Below are positions 7,898 through 15,463 of a stretch of DNA of 64,000 nt, one piece after another. The DNA lies in the NCBI GenBank assembly GCA_944320305.1, contig CALUGW010000005.1:57341-121340 (forward strand), in the 5' to 3' direction. Below the pieces are notes generated by a model, which worked only from the letters and a program-made list of their open reading frames with translations, made no database searches and was not told the DNA's origin. This DNA comes from an uncultured Prevotella sp. GTDB lineage: Bacteria; Bacteroidota; Bacteroidia; Bacteroidales; Bacteroidaceae. The position numbers were made by a program, and so were the translations under genes. Positions within the stretch are counted from its first letter, which is position 1. Each line of letters starts with the position of its first letter.

Positions 7898-8627
7898 GCA
7901 CGAACATCTTGCTGTGGCCGGCGCTGACTGACTTGGCGTAGGCCCTCATGTTGGGGTCCTGCAGGCGGTCGGCGTGGCCCTTGTCGAGCGCGTCGGAGAG
8001 GCTGTAGCAGAATTTCAGCTCGGGAATCAGCTTGAAGTACTTGAGGTAGAGGTCGCAGCCCAGGCCCACCTCGATGAAGGTGTCGTAGCGTTTCAGGCGC
8101 ACGTAGTCCTGGTCGCCGCCCGAAAGGTTGATCATAGGGTTCACTCCCGCCATGACGTAGGGGCGGTAGTTGTTGAAGCGCGGGGCGCTGAACTTCAGGT
8201 CCACCGGCAGCGAGATGTAGGTGTTCTTCATGTCTTGCGTCTCGCGGTGGGGCCGTCCGTTGTCGTCGGTCTGGCTCAGGTTGATGAACCGCAGGTGCTT
8301 GGCGCCGAAGTGCATGGTGGGGGTAAAGCGCAGCGACAGGTTGGCGTTGAGGCGCAGCTCGGCCAGCACGCCCACGCTGAATCCCGGATTCCAGTTGTCG
8401 GCGTCGCACAGTATGGTCTGCTCCTGCTGCGTGCCGTCGGGCGCGGCGACTGTCTGCGGCCCCACGTTCTGCAGCTCGATGTCCTGCAGGTGTACGCCCA
8501 CAAGAATGCCGAAGTGCAGCGGGCGCAGGTCTATGTAGGGCTTGTTCTGCGCTATGCGCTCCTGCGCGGCGGCCGCCAGGGCCAGGGCCAGCGCGGCAGC
8601 GAGGGTTGCTATGTGTTTGATTCCCAT
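7878..8627 (-). CDS. porT: PorT family outer-membrane beta-barrel protein
   Basis: A signal peptide (MGIKHIATLAAALALALAAAAQ) precedes a 228-residue body of alternating hydrophobic strands. The segments YIDLRPLHFGILVGVHLQDIE, GFSVGVLAELRLN, LSLRFTPTMHFG, YISLPVDLKFSA and RPYVMAGVNPMINL, ending in an aromatic FYFE, match the PorT family of Bacteroidetes. In Porphyromonas gingivalis PorT is needed for gingipain secretion by the type IX system. The gene is alone and its 3' end overlaps the convergent metallophosphatase gene by 20 bp. The LRR protein just downstream in the window has a T9SS-like C-terminus, which fits. Confidence 0.85.
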   Translation of the reverse strand: MGIKHIATLAAALALALAAAAQERIAQNKPYIDLRPLHFGILVGVHLQDIELQNVGPQTVAAPDGTQQEQTILCDADNWNPGFSVGVLAELRLNANLSLRFTPTMHFGAKHLRFINLSQTDDNGRPHRETQDMKNTYISLPVDLKFSAPRFNNYRPYVMAGVNPMINLSGGDQDYVRLKRYDTFIEVGLGCDLYLKYFKLIPELKFCYSLSDALDKGHADRLQDPNMRAYAKSVSAGHSKMFVLTFYFE

Positions 8628-8756
8628 ATTATTGATAACGCGATTTTCACCGGCTTATTATATCGCCGGGGCGATTATCGCTTCTGCCGCAAAGTGTGGC
8701 GGTTGCAGGGCGGATGCGCCCCGAAATGTAAATAAATCAAAAAACGGCTGCAAAAG

Positions 8757-8787
8757 TTGGTATGTTACGAATTAATTGCTACTTTTG
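8757..8787 (+). promoter_or_regulatory. promoter of the mini-ferredoxin gene
   Basis: TTGG at 8757-8760, 19 bases, then TACTTTTG at 8780-8787. The start codon is 43 bases downstream after an AT-rich leader. Confidence 0.6.
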
Positions 8788-8829
8788 CATACCAAATTTT
8801 AGGTATTAATTTTTTAAACAATAAGAATT

Positions 8830-8997
8830 ATGGCTTACGTAATTAGTGACGATTGCATCGCATGCGGAACCTGCATCGATGAGTGCCCGGCAGGAGCTAT
8901 CTCTGAGGGCGAGAAGTATTCAATCAATCCCGACGCCTGCACAGAGTGCGGCACATGCGCCGATGTTTGCCCCTCTGAGGCAATCCACCTCGGCTAA
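8830..8997 (+). CDS. 2x[4Fe-4S] ferredoxin (55 aa)
   Basis: A short gene of 55 codons encoding a clostridial-type dicluster ferredoxin. It begins MAYVISDDCIACGTCIDECP and contains the second motif CTECGTCADVCP, so two CxxCxxCxxxCP clusters are complete. It should be a low-potential electron carrier for reductive reactions of an anaerobe, for example with pyruvate:ferredoxin oxidoreductase. It has its own promoter upstream and an intrinsic terminator 28 bases after the stop, so it is monocistronic. Codon use and length are standard for Bacteroidales. Confidence 0.95.
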   Translation: MAYVISDDCIACGTCIDECPAGAISEGEKYSINPDACTECGTCADVCPSEAIHLG

Positions 8998-9024
8998 TCG
9001 GTCCGTTTCGGACGAACACATAAC

Positions 9025-9057
9025 GGGGGCTCCCACACAGGGAGTCCTCTTTTTTTG
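9025..9057 (+). terminator. terminator of the ferredoxin gene
   Basis: GGGCTCCC pairs with GGGAGTCC (one G-U pair) around a 5-base loop, followed by CTCTTTTTTT. The remainder of the gap to 9240 holds no gene that I can support. Confidence 0.8.
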
Positions 9058-9240
9058 TTCTTATGGCCGGCCCTGTCTGCCCAAACTCTCTTTGAGCGAC
9101 GGGCGCGCTCTCGGTTTTTATCCTTATATTTGGCAGAACGCGGGCATTCGTTTTGTGTTTTTGATGTTTTGCACTGTCTGAATTTACTTTTTGAACGGTT
9201 TTTCATAACCAGACAGCACAGTGTGGGGAGCTAATAGGCT

Positions 9241-9248
9241 TAACTTTG
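9241..9248 (+). promoter_or_regulatory. -7 box of the LRR protein gene
   Basis: TAACTTTG, 94 bases upstream of the chosen start. It makes an earlier in-frame start at 9246 impossible. Confidence 0.5.
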
Positions 9249-9341
9249 CAGGTGAGACAGGCGGAGCGCGGAAAGAATCGGGCACTGCGTTTCCGCCAGC
9301 CGCCTGCACTGAATGGTTTAACAACAAAAATACAGATGGTT

Positions 9342-10742
9342 ATGAAAAACAATTACATGAAGACGCTGCTCGCAGCCGTTGCGCTGTGGGGCGGCATTGG
9401 CGCAGTGGCCGCCGACTTTACCGACGGCGGCATCAGCTACAACATCGTGTCGGCAGACGGACTGACCTGCAGCGTGGCCAGCGCAGCCGGCAGCTACAAG
9501 GGCGAGGTGGCAATACCGGAGACCGCCGCTTCGGGCGACAAGACTTACAAGGTGGTGGCCGTGGGCTACGGCGCGTTTCGTAACTGCAGCGGGCTGACCG
9601 GCGTAAAGCTGCCGGAGACGGTGACGCTCGTCGGCGGCGCGGCGTTCCAGTATTGCACAGGGCTTAAGCGGGTGGAGCTGCCCAATTCGGTTGACTCGGT
9701 AGGCGGCGACGCCTTCTCTTATTGCTCAGCCCTTGAGGAGGTTGTGCTGCCGGCGGGTCTCAGAACGATAAGCGATAATCTGTTCAGGTTCTGCTCAGCC
9801 CTAGCGTCGGTCACTATCCCTGCGTCGGTCACAAGGATTGAGTCGGGGGCGTTTGGCGGCACGGGGCTCGTGTCGGTGGCCATACCCGACGCCGTGACAG
9901 AGCTTGGCAACTTCGCGTTTCAGGACTGCAAGGCTCTCACGTCGGTGTCGATGGGCAGCGGCCTGGCCTCAATCGGCAACTACGCGTTCGCCGGATGCGA
10001 GCAGCTGGCGGACGTCAGCTTCGGCGAGTCGGTGGCCGCTGTAGGCGAGTATGCCTTCCGGGGGTGCACGGCCCTGGCTTCGGTAGCGCTGCCCGAGTCG
10101 CTGAAGACCTTGGGCACCGGCGCGTTCTACGGTTGCACAGGCCTTAAGGACGCCCGGCTCGGAGCCGGGCTGGCCACGATAGGCGACTTTGCCTTCTTCG
10201 ACTGCGCCGCTCTTGAAGGCGTGGTGATACCCGACGGCGTGACAAGCCTGGGCTCCTGCGCGTTCTACAACTGCTCAGGGCTGAAGAGCGTCACATTCGG
10301 CAGCTCGCTCGCCTCAATCGGCAGCGATGCGCTCTACGGCTGCAAGGCCATCAGGGCGATAGCCTTCCGCAGCGTCGAGCCGCCCGCGCTCGACGGTTCC
10401 GACTGGCTGGAGGACGAGGTGTTCAGCAGCGCCACGCTCTACGTGCCGGAGGATTCTTATCTGAAATATGCGGCACTGTTCGCCTTCGGCAGATTCGATA
10501 ACATAGAGAAAATGGACGTTACGGCCGTTGGCGCGGTGGCCGCTGCGGATGGGGCAACAGTCAGTGCCGCGGACGGTCGGATAGTGGTTGAGAACGCCTC
10601 AGGCCGCGTGGCCGTATATGACGCCGCCGGAGCGCTGATGGAGAGTGCCGACGCGGCGGGCGGACGCCTTGAGCTGGCCCTGCCCTCGGGCCGCGTCTAC
10701 ATCGTCAAAGCCGGAGGCAAGGCCGTGAAGGTGGCTTTGTGA
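9342..10742 (+). CDS. BspA-type leucine-rich-repeat surface protein with T9SS-like C-terminus
   Basis: The 466-residue product has a signal peptide (MKNNYMKTLLAAVALWGG...AAD). Residues ~60-350 consist of about a dozen 23-24-residue LRR_5 repeats of the form FxxCxxLxxVxLPxxVxxIGxxAF, as in the BspA adhesins of Tannerella and Prevotella. The last ~75 residues (VVENASGRVAVYDAAGALM then ALPSGRVYIVKAGGKAVKV) look like a type IX secretion C-terminal sorting domain, so surface attachment is likely. Starts at 9336, 9342 and 9357 are all possible; 9342 gives the best signal peptide. It is monocistronic, bounded by a promoter and a strong terminator. Confidence 0.85.
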   Translation: MKNNYMKTLLAAVALWGGIGAVAADFTDGGISYNIVSADGLTCSVASAAGSYKGEVAIPETAASGDKTYKVVAVGYGAFRNCSGLTGVKLPETVTLVGGAAFQYCTGLKRVELPNSVDSVGGDAFSYCSALEEVVLPAGLRTISDNLFRFCSALASVTIPASVTRIESGAFGGTGLVSVAIPDAVTELGNFAFQDCKALTSVSMGSGLASIGNYAFAGCEQLADVSFGESVAAVGEYAFRGCTALASVALPESLKTLGTGAFYGCTGLKDARLGAGLATIGDFAFFDCAALEGVVIPDGVTSLGSCAFYNCSGLKSVTFGSSLASIGSDALYGCKAIRAIAFRSVEPPALDGSDWLEDEVFSSATLYVPEDSYLKYAALFAFGRFDNIEKMDVTAVGAVAAADGATVSAADGRIVVENASGRVAVYDAAGALMESADAAGGRLELALPSGRVYIVKAGGKAVKVAL

Positions 10743-10770
10743 AAAAAGAATTACGGCATGGAATATAAAA

Positions 10771-10812
10771 GAAGCCCCCTGCAAACGACTGTCTGCAGGG
10801 GCTTCTTTTTTT
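10771..10812. terminator. bidirectional terminator between the LRR gene and the minus-strand operon
   Basis: GAAGCCCCCTGCA pairs with TGCAGGGGCTTC (one bulge), followed by a T7 run on the plus strand and an AT-rich tract on the other side. It serves the LRR gene and probably also the end of the operon at 10881. Confidence 0.8.
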
Positions 10813-10880
10813 GTAGCGGGAGGTTTCATGGGCGTGAGGCGTTATGTGATTCAAGAAAAGCGAACTTCTGATTGAGACGG

Positions 10881-11738
10881 CTAAAAGACTTTATCCTTTG
10901 TTAGATACCGCCGCATCGCCCCGATAATATGGCCGCCCTCGTGGTTGTTCAGAGATATGGTTCCCAGGCTTTCGTTCTGGTCATTTACAAATGATATATG
11001 GAGTGACTCTTTGGTCTCAAGCAGGTTGCAGAACTTAAAGATGTCGTCGTCATCAGTCAGATAGACAGATGAAAAATTGTCGGCGACGGCGTCAAACCGG
11101 TAGACGTACTTGTTTTCATCCCTCACCAGCAGGCGGACGGCATCTTCGCAGTCGTCTATGGAAAAGCGCAGCGCGCCTGACAGTTCGATGAAATGCCCGT
11201 TCGCGTAGAGTTGCAGACTGGTGACTTCGTTATTTGTGCTTTCTCCGTATTTGTTCTTGTCGTCACTGTATTTCGGTTTCCAGTTACCGGTTTCCCACTC
11301 GCCATCGGCATTGAGCAGGGAACCGCCCAGCTGGGTTGACGCCGTGCCTATCTGCGACGTGACAGTGCCTTCCTCCGGCCTGTCCCAGCAATAAACAGTG
11401 ACGCAGGTGTAATCACCCAGCTTGAGTTTGCCGGGGTATGCCGTTATGTCGTAATAGTCAACTTCGTACTGCTCGTCATAGCGGTGGGTTATTTCGCAAT
11501 TTCTGAATTTTTCCTTGGCAAAGGCATAGTATTTTCCCATTACGACCTCAGCAAATCCATTCTTCATCGCGCCATTTTCCATAATCTTCTGGAAATCGGT
11601 TTCCTTGTTTTTATACGCTTGCTCGATGAAAGCGGCCAACGTGTCTTTCACTTTCGCCTTGTCTGGCGTTCCAGTCTTTCCGCCCTTACATCCGAGCAGG
11701 AGTATGGCGGATAATAAAAACAAAAAGAACTTTCTCAT
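10881..11738 (-). CDS. lipoprotein of unknown function, last gene of the SHOCT operon
   Basis: The 285-residue protein starts MRKFFLFLLSAILLLGCKGG, a clear lipoprotein signal with lipobox LLGC, so it is anchored in the inner or outer membrane. The mature part is hydrophilic with a coiled, lysine-rich start (KAKVKDTLAAFIEQAYKNK) and an Asp-rich middle (YLTDDDDIF). I do not recognise the family. It starts 3 bases after the stop of the preceding gene and is the last gene of a tightly packed operon running from 14978 to 10881. Confidence 0.75.
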   Translation of the reverse strand: MRKFFLFLLSAILLLGCKGGKTGTPDKAKVKDTLAAFIEQAYKNKETDFQKIMENGAMKNGFAEVVMGKYYAFAKEKFRNCEITHRYDEQYEVDYYDITAYPGKLKLGDYTCVTVYCWDRPEEGTVTSQIGTASTQLGGSLLNADGEWETGNWKPKYSDDKNKYGESTNNEVTSLQLYANGHFIELSGALRFSIDDCEDAVRLLVRDENKYVYRFDAVADNFSSVYLTDDDDIFKFCNLLETKESLHISFVNDQNESLGTISLNNHEGGHIIGAMRRYLTKDKVF

Positions 11739-11741
11739 GTG

Positions 11742-12155
11742 TCACAGTACTTTATAGGGTTTGAAGAACTCAAACATCACACCAACCGGATACTCATAAA
11801 ACGATATGTAACTGCCATCTTCATTCACGTTGGCGCCACATTTGCCGCCTGTTGCATCTTTCAGCTCGTAGCGATAGAAAAACCGGTCAGGCGTTTTGTT
11901 GACGATTGTAAGCACTTCCTTTTGCCATTTCATGTTGGCGGTCTGGAGCATAATTGTCATTTGCTTCTTGTCGTCGTCCACTATGATTTTGGCAGCCCTG
12001 TAACAGATGCGCGAGCTGCACCTGTAGTTGTCGAAGAAATAGGTCTTCCCCATGGCTGTTATGGGAAAAACAAGCGCAAGCAGCAATCCGATGAGGATAT
12101 GCTTCGCGGCAATATTGGGAAAATAGTTTTGGTGATTAGTCGGTGGCTTCGTCAT
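11742..12155 (-). CDS. secreted or membrane-anchored protein of unknown function (137 aa)
   Basis: A short cytoplasmic head (MTKPPTNHQNYF) is followed by one hydrophobic segment, HILIGLLLALVFPITAMG, then a soluble ~100-residue domain containing four cysteines (CSSRIC, and further ones nearby) that might form disulfides outside the cytoplasm. No family is recognised. It lies 24 bases downstream of the 430-aa SHOCT protein and 3 bases before the lipoprotein gene, which makes co-transcription very likely. Confidence 0.65.
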   Translation of the reverse strand: MTKPPTNHQNYFPNIAAKHILIGLLLALVFPITAMGKTYFFDNYRCSSRICYRAAKIIVDDDKKQMTIMLQTANMKWQKEVLTIVNKTPDRFFYRYELKDATGGKCGANVNEDGSYISFYEYPVGVMFEFFKPYKVL

Positions 12156-12179
12156 TGTTTTTCGGTTTTTATTTGTTGG

Positions 12180-13472
12180 TCAGTTAACGGTGAACGCTCG
12201 CTTGGAGTAGTGCGCTATCGCATTGCCTGCGCCATACGCCATGCCGTTGTCGAAGTTTACTATTGTGTAATTTTTCTCGCTGCCGAGGAAGAGGTCGTAG
12301 TCTGTGATGTCGAACCTGATTGAGAAACTCCCCGACGGGTTGCTGTCGCACAGTTGGCGGATATAGCGCGAGTCTTTCTCCGTCAGTACGTAATGGTCAC
12401 GGAAAGCTTTTCCGTCGCTGATCTCATAAACGGAGTCGTCTGTTTTGTCCTTTATCTTTATCGACAAGGCATGATGGTCGTACATGTCAGATATTGGCAG
12501 GTCGTAGTAAAAGATAATATGGCTTTCGTCATTCAGCGGAATGGCCATTTTCATGTGTGTCGAAAAGGCGTCTGCCTCGCCTTCTACATACACAAACGCC
12601 TTTTCTTGTATCGGGTCGCCAAACTCGTCTTTCTCGAAGTCGAGCTTCCATTTGCTTCCGTCCGCGAGTGCAAACCTACCCTCTGGAGTGACGACATTGC
12701 CGTCTGACGACAACGAAAGCTGCAGGTTGTCTGCCTGCGCATCATATGTCGCGTCCAGCAGCCAGTGGTCTTCCGCATCCAAAACCGTAGAGAATGTGTA
12801 AGATGTCACAGAGCCGTCACCATCTGAATTCTTTTCAAAGTCAAGATAGGTGTTTTTGCAAGAAGAGACGATTCCTTTCAGAAAATTGAAATAGTCGATG
12901 CCGTATTCGTTCTGCACAGCATTGGCCACCTCGGGAATGGCAAAGAACTCCGCCACACTTGTGGTAACGTCAGACGCGCCATCTATGGCGCGGTGTGTTT
13001 CTGACTGAAAGCCGGAGTCTGCCGCATTCTCGGACAGCACATCGGCCAATTCGATATCGGTGGTGAGCGCGACTTTCTTTTCAGCCGCATCATCGTCCGT
13101 ACCGCCGCATTTGCCGGCTGCCACCACTATAATAATGACAACAGCCACAACAGCAGCCGCTATTATTGCAGTTTTGCGCGATAGTACATTCTTTGCAGTT
13201 GTTTCCGCCGGCTCTTGTTCTTCATTGTCGTCGGCAGCGTTTTGAGCGTCGGCGATGTCTTGCGAGGGATTGTCTTCCGCAGGGTCGCATTCCGAAATGT
13301 CTGTGTCTGGCATGTTGTCCTGGCCATTTGTTTTGTCGTTTGCACCAGCCTTCCCCAGAATCTCAGCCTTTTCGGCCTCCATCTCTTCCTTGGTCAGAAT
13401 GTCGGCCTCATACAGAGCGCATAGATCCTTAAGCCTTTCTACGGTGCTCTTGTTCTTGTCTGTTATAGCCAT
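12180..13472 (-). CDS. single-pass membrane protein with N-terminal SHOCT-like motif (430 aa)
   Basis: Residues ~12-42 (VERLKDLCALYEADILTKEEMEAEKAEIL) are a SHOCT-like short helical domain. An acidic linker follows, then one transmembrane segment (TAIIAAAVVAVVIIIVVAAG, ~residues 110-130) and a ~300-residue domain rich in beta-strand pattern, which would be outside. Unlike most SHOCT proteins the motif is at the N-terminus, on the cytoplasmic side. The outer part has no family that I recognise. It is the fourth annotated member of the operon, starting 4 bases after the TM2 gene ends. Confidence 0.72.
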   Translation of the reverse strand: MAITDKNKSTVERLKDLCALYEADILTKEEMEAEKAEILGKAGANDKTNGQDNMPDTDISECDPAEDNPSQDIADAQNAADDNEEQEPAETTAKNVLSRKTAIIAAAVVAVVIIIVVAAGKCGGTDDDAAEKKVALTTDIELADVLSENAADSGFQSETHRAIDGASDVTTSVAEFFAIPEVANAVQNEYGIDYFNFLKGIVSSCKNTYLDFEKNSDGDGSVTSYTFSTVLDAEDHWLLDATYDAQADNLQLSLSSDGNVVTPEGRFALADGSKWKLDFEKDEFGDPIQEKAFVYVEGEADAFSTHMKMAIPLNDESHIIFYYDLPISDMYDHHALSIKIKDKTDDSVYEISDGKAFRDHYVLTEKDSRYIRQLCDSNPSGSFSIRFDITDYDLFLGSEKNYTIVNFDNGMAYGAGNAIAHYSKRAFTVN

Positions 13473-13476
13473 AAGC

Positions 13477-13974
13477 CTATGGGTTTAAGATCTTTCTCTT
13501 CTCATCGTCAAACTCTTCTTGCGTCAAGACGCCGTTGTCGAGAAGTTTCTTCAAATCCACCAGCTGCTCAGCCTTGCTCTTTGATTTGTTGCCACCGTCT
13601 GTCTCTGCCTGCTGCCGTGGCGCGGCCTGTGGCTGCTGGGGCGCAGCGTGTTGATATTGCCCCGTATATACAGAAGAAATGCCATCGTTATATTTTATGT
13701 CAAAATCGTTTTGGTCCTTACAGAGCAACACGATTCCCTCGATGAAGCCTATGACGCCCAAAAGAACCGAAACAATCCATGATAAGCCCATTATTAAAGC
13801 GCCAATGCCCATAATGCTCAATAATAATGGGCCTATAATGAAAGCGCCAAAAAAGCAAGACACCTGTATTATCAGATACAAAAGTCCTTTGCTTTTATTC
13901 CCCAAATAAAAATGATGGATGCCAAGCCATCCCAAGAAAATGGCAAGAATGCCTGCTGTTGTTTTGCTTTTCAT
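13477..13974 (-). CDS. TM2 domain protein with C-terminal SHOCT motif
   Basis: The 165-residue protein starts with a TM2 domain (AGILAIFLGWLGIHHFYLG then two hydrophobic segments around the GIGALIMGLSWIV region), a Gln/Ala-rich linker, and ends with KAEQLVDLKKLLDNGVLTQ plus EEFDDEKRKIL, a textbook SHOCT domain. TM2 proteins are small polytopic membrane proteins of unclear function; SHOCT is thought to mediate oligomerisation. It is placed in the middle of the operon, 4 bases from both neighbours. Confidence 0.85.
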   Translation of the reverse strand: MKSKTTAGILAIFLGWLGIHHFYLGNKSKGLLYLIIQVSCFFGAFIIGPLLLSIMGIGALIMGLSWIVSVLLGVIGFIEGIVLLCKDQNDFDIKYNDGISSVYTGQYQHAAPQQPQAAPRQQAETDGGNKSKSKAEQLVDLKKLLDNGVLTQEEFDDEKRKILNP

Positions 13975-13978
13975 ATCT

Positions 13979-14383
13979 TTAAGAATTTAAAATTATACGT
14001 TTCATGTTTGTGAACTCGGTTTCTGTCAGAATGCCGTCGTCAAGCAAAGATTTCAATTCGGTGAGTTTCTCGGCTTTGCTTTTGTTTTTGTTGGCAAAAA
14101 TATCCTGCGGATTGCCTTGCCTGCATTGCGGCGTTTCAAGTTCCGGCATGTCTGCTGCTTTCGCGTCATTGCTGATTGGGTCATAGGCTATGAACCTGTT
14201 AATCTTTGGAAAGCCTTTGACAATGACTATGCCGGCAATGATTGCTGCGGCGTCAGTGTAGAAAGGAAGCATCACAGAGTCGCTCATGTCTCCGTTGTAA
14301 GGATTGTAAATGCCGGATGTGGCCCAATTGACAATATGTATGACTCCGGCTCCGGCGGCGCGGCCTGCAAAGATAAAAATCAC
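13979..14383 (-). CDS. membrane protein with C-terminal SHOCT motif (134 aa, GTG start)
   Basis: The start is GTG at 14383, overlapping the previous stop as GTGA, which points to translational coupling. The N-terminal half is hydrophobic (IFIFAGRAAGAGVIHIV; DAAAIIAGIVIVKGF), giving two probable membrane segments, and the C-terminus KAEKLTELKSLLDDGILTET plus EFTNMKRIIL is a SHOCT domain very close to that of the next gene. The first part is not recognisable as a family. Similarity of the SHOCT ends of this and the TM2 gene suggests they interact or arose by domain duplication. Confidence 0.75.
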   Translation of the reverse strand: MIFIFAGRAAGAGVIHIVNWATSGIYNPYNGDMSDSVMLPFYTDAAAIIAGIVIVKGFPKINRFIAYDPISNDAKAADMPELETPQCRQGNPQDIFANKNKSKAEKLTELKSLLDDGILTETEFTNMKRIILNS

Positions 14384-14850
14384 CCCAGGGCAATCAGGCT
14401 GGCATATAACGTGACCCTGCTGCGCTTGAAAAGGCCGAGAATATATGCCGCGTAGACAACAAGCCCCGCCATTGACAGCCAGAATGCTGTTGCGAAACTT
14501 TCCATGACCTTGCTTATCATTATGAGCGCGTCTTTCCCGTATTCGCCGGTTGGGATGCCCAGGTCAACGTCATATTCGTCTGCCGTCTGGAAAACGTCGC
14601 TTAAGACCGGGTCTGCGCCGAACATCCCTATCCAGAAGTCGGGAGTTCGCATTTCATCCAGCGTTTCCAAAGCGAATTGCCACACGCAGGTCAGCGCGAA
14701 CATGGAGGCGACAAGGACCAGCAGTGTCTTTGGCGCGCCGAGCGGCATGTTGGCCTTGCCGTAGTACGGGTGCCTTTTCATCACTTTGCCGGTAATATAA
14801 AGCACCGCGATGACAGCAGCTATTGTCAACAAGAAGTTTAATACAGCCAT
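14380..14850 (-). CDS. polytopic membrane protein of unknown function (156 aa)
   Basis: Three hydrophobic segments are visible: FLLTIAAVIAVLYITG near the N-terminus, TLLVLVASMFALTCVWQFAL around residue 45, and AFWLSMAGLVVYAAYILGLF near the C-terminus, with an acidic loop (FQTADEYDVDLG) between the second and third, probably outside. No known family is recognised. It is the first full-length gene of the operon and its stop overlaps the next GTG start by 4 bases. Confidence 0.7.
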   Translation of the reverse strand: MAVLNFLLTIAAVIAVLYITGKVMKRHPYYGKANMPLGAPKTLLVLVASMFALTCVWQFALETLDEMRTPDFWIGMFGADPVLSDVFQTADEYDVDLGIPTGEYGKDALIMISKVMESFATAFWLSMAGLVVYAAYILGLFKRSRVTLYASLIALG

Positions 14851-14864
14851 AAGTGTTCAGCGTT

Positions 14865-14978
14865 TTAACGACAACATTGCGGCGCACTCGCTATTGCTGC
14901 TGTGTGAAGCGGGCAAATACTTTCTTTTACGGCGAAGAGTGCGACTGCGATTAGTAGCAAATACGTGATCTTGTTCAT
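14865..14978 (-). CDS. possible small hydrophobic peptide at the head of the SHOCT operon (37 aa)
   Basis: An ATG at 14978 opens a 37-codon frame beginning MNKITYLLLIAVALFAVKES and ending in PQCCR, with a TAA 14 bases before the next gene. The hydrophobic head resembles a signal or membrane anchor. There is no strong ribosome-binding site and no homology that I can name, so it may be a leader peptide or chance. The rest of the gap to 15463 holds a -7 box and a GAAAGC/GCTTTC hairpin (15241-15258) but no gene. Confidence 0.35.
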   Translation of the reverse strand: MNKITYLLLIAVALFAVKESICPLHTAAIASAPQCCR

Positions 14979-15293
14979 GACAGCAATTTCTTTTACCGCC
15001 TATAAGCCCTCGAATTCGGCATTTGTTTTTACATACGGAAAAGGCGTGAGGACTTGTTGCCGCTCATCAAGAAACAGGCATCGCCAAACGCCCTACCAGA
15101 AACGAACAGGTAACAATGCTCCCACGCCGTCCTTGATATGCTGATGCGGCGCGGGCCACAAGCGACATACTCAACGACGGATGAGCGTCATGTCCTTTCA
15201 TCCCTCTGGCTCTTGATTTGGCGATTTCGTTCCTTAGGACGAAAGCAAAAACGCTTTCCTTGTCTGCCCGGCGATTTCTCCCGCCGGACATCG

Positions 15294-15301
15294 CAAAGAT
15301 A
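15294..15301 (-). promoter_or_regulatory. candidate -7 box of the SHOCT operon
   Basis: TATCTTTG on the minus strand. It would give a ~310-base leader before the small peptide at 14978, or there may be a closer promoter that I do not see. Confidence 0.35.
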
Positions 15302-15463
15302 CGAATTTTTGCCCGGACATGACGCTCTTTTTGCAGGATTTTTTTCCTTTGTTCCTGTTATTTCCGCAAAAATACAAATAATCTTTGGCCAATGTCAAAA
15401 GAAAAGCATACTTTTGGCCTTTGGTTTCGCGATAGTATCAAAAACGGCTTAAACTGATACCCG

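Noticed and set aside
15067-15452. Small overlapping frames in the gap upstream of the 470-aa gene
   Set aside because: They overlap on both strands, lack a start context and show no protein-like composition.
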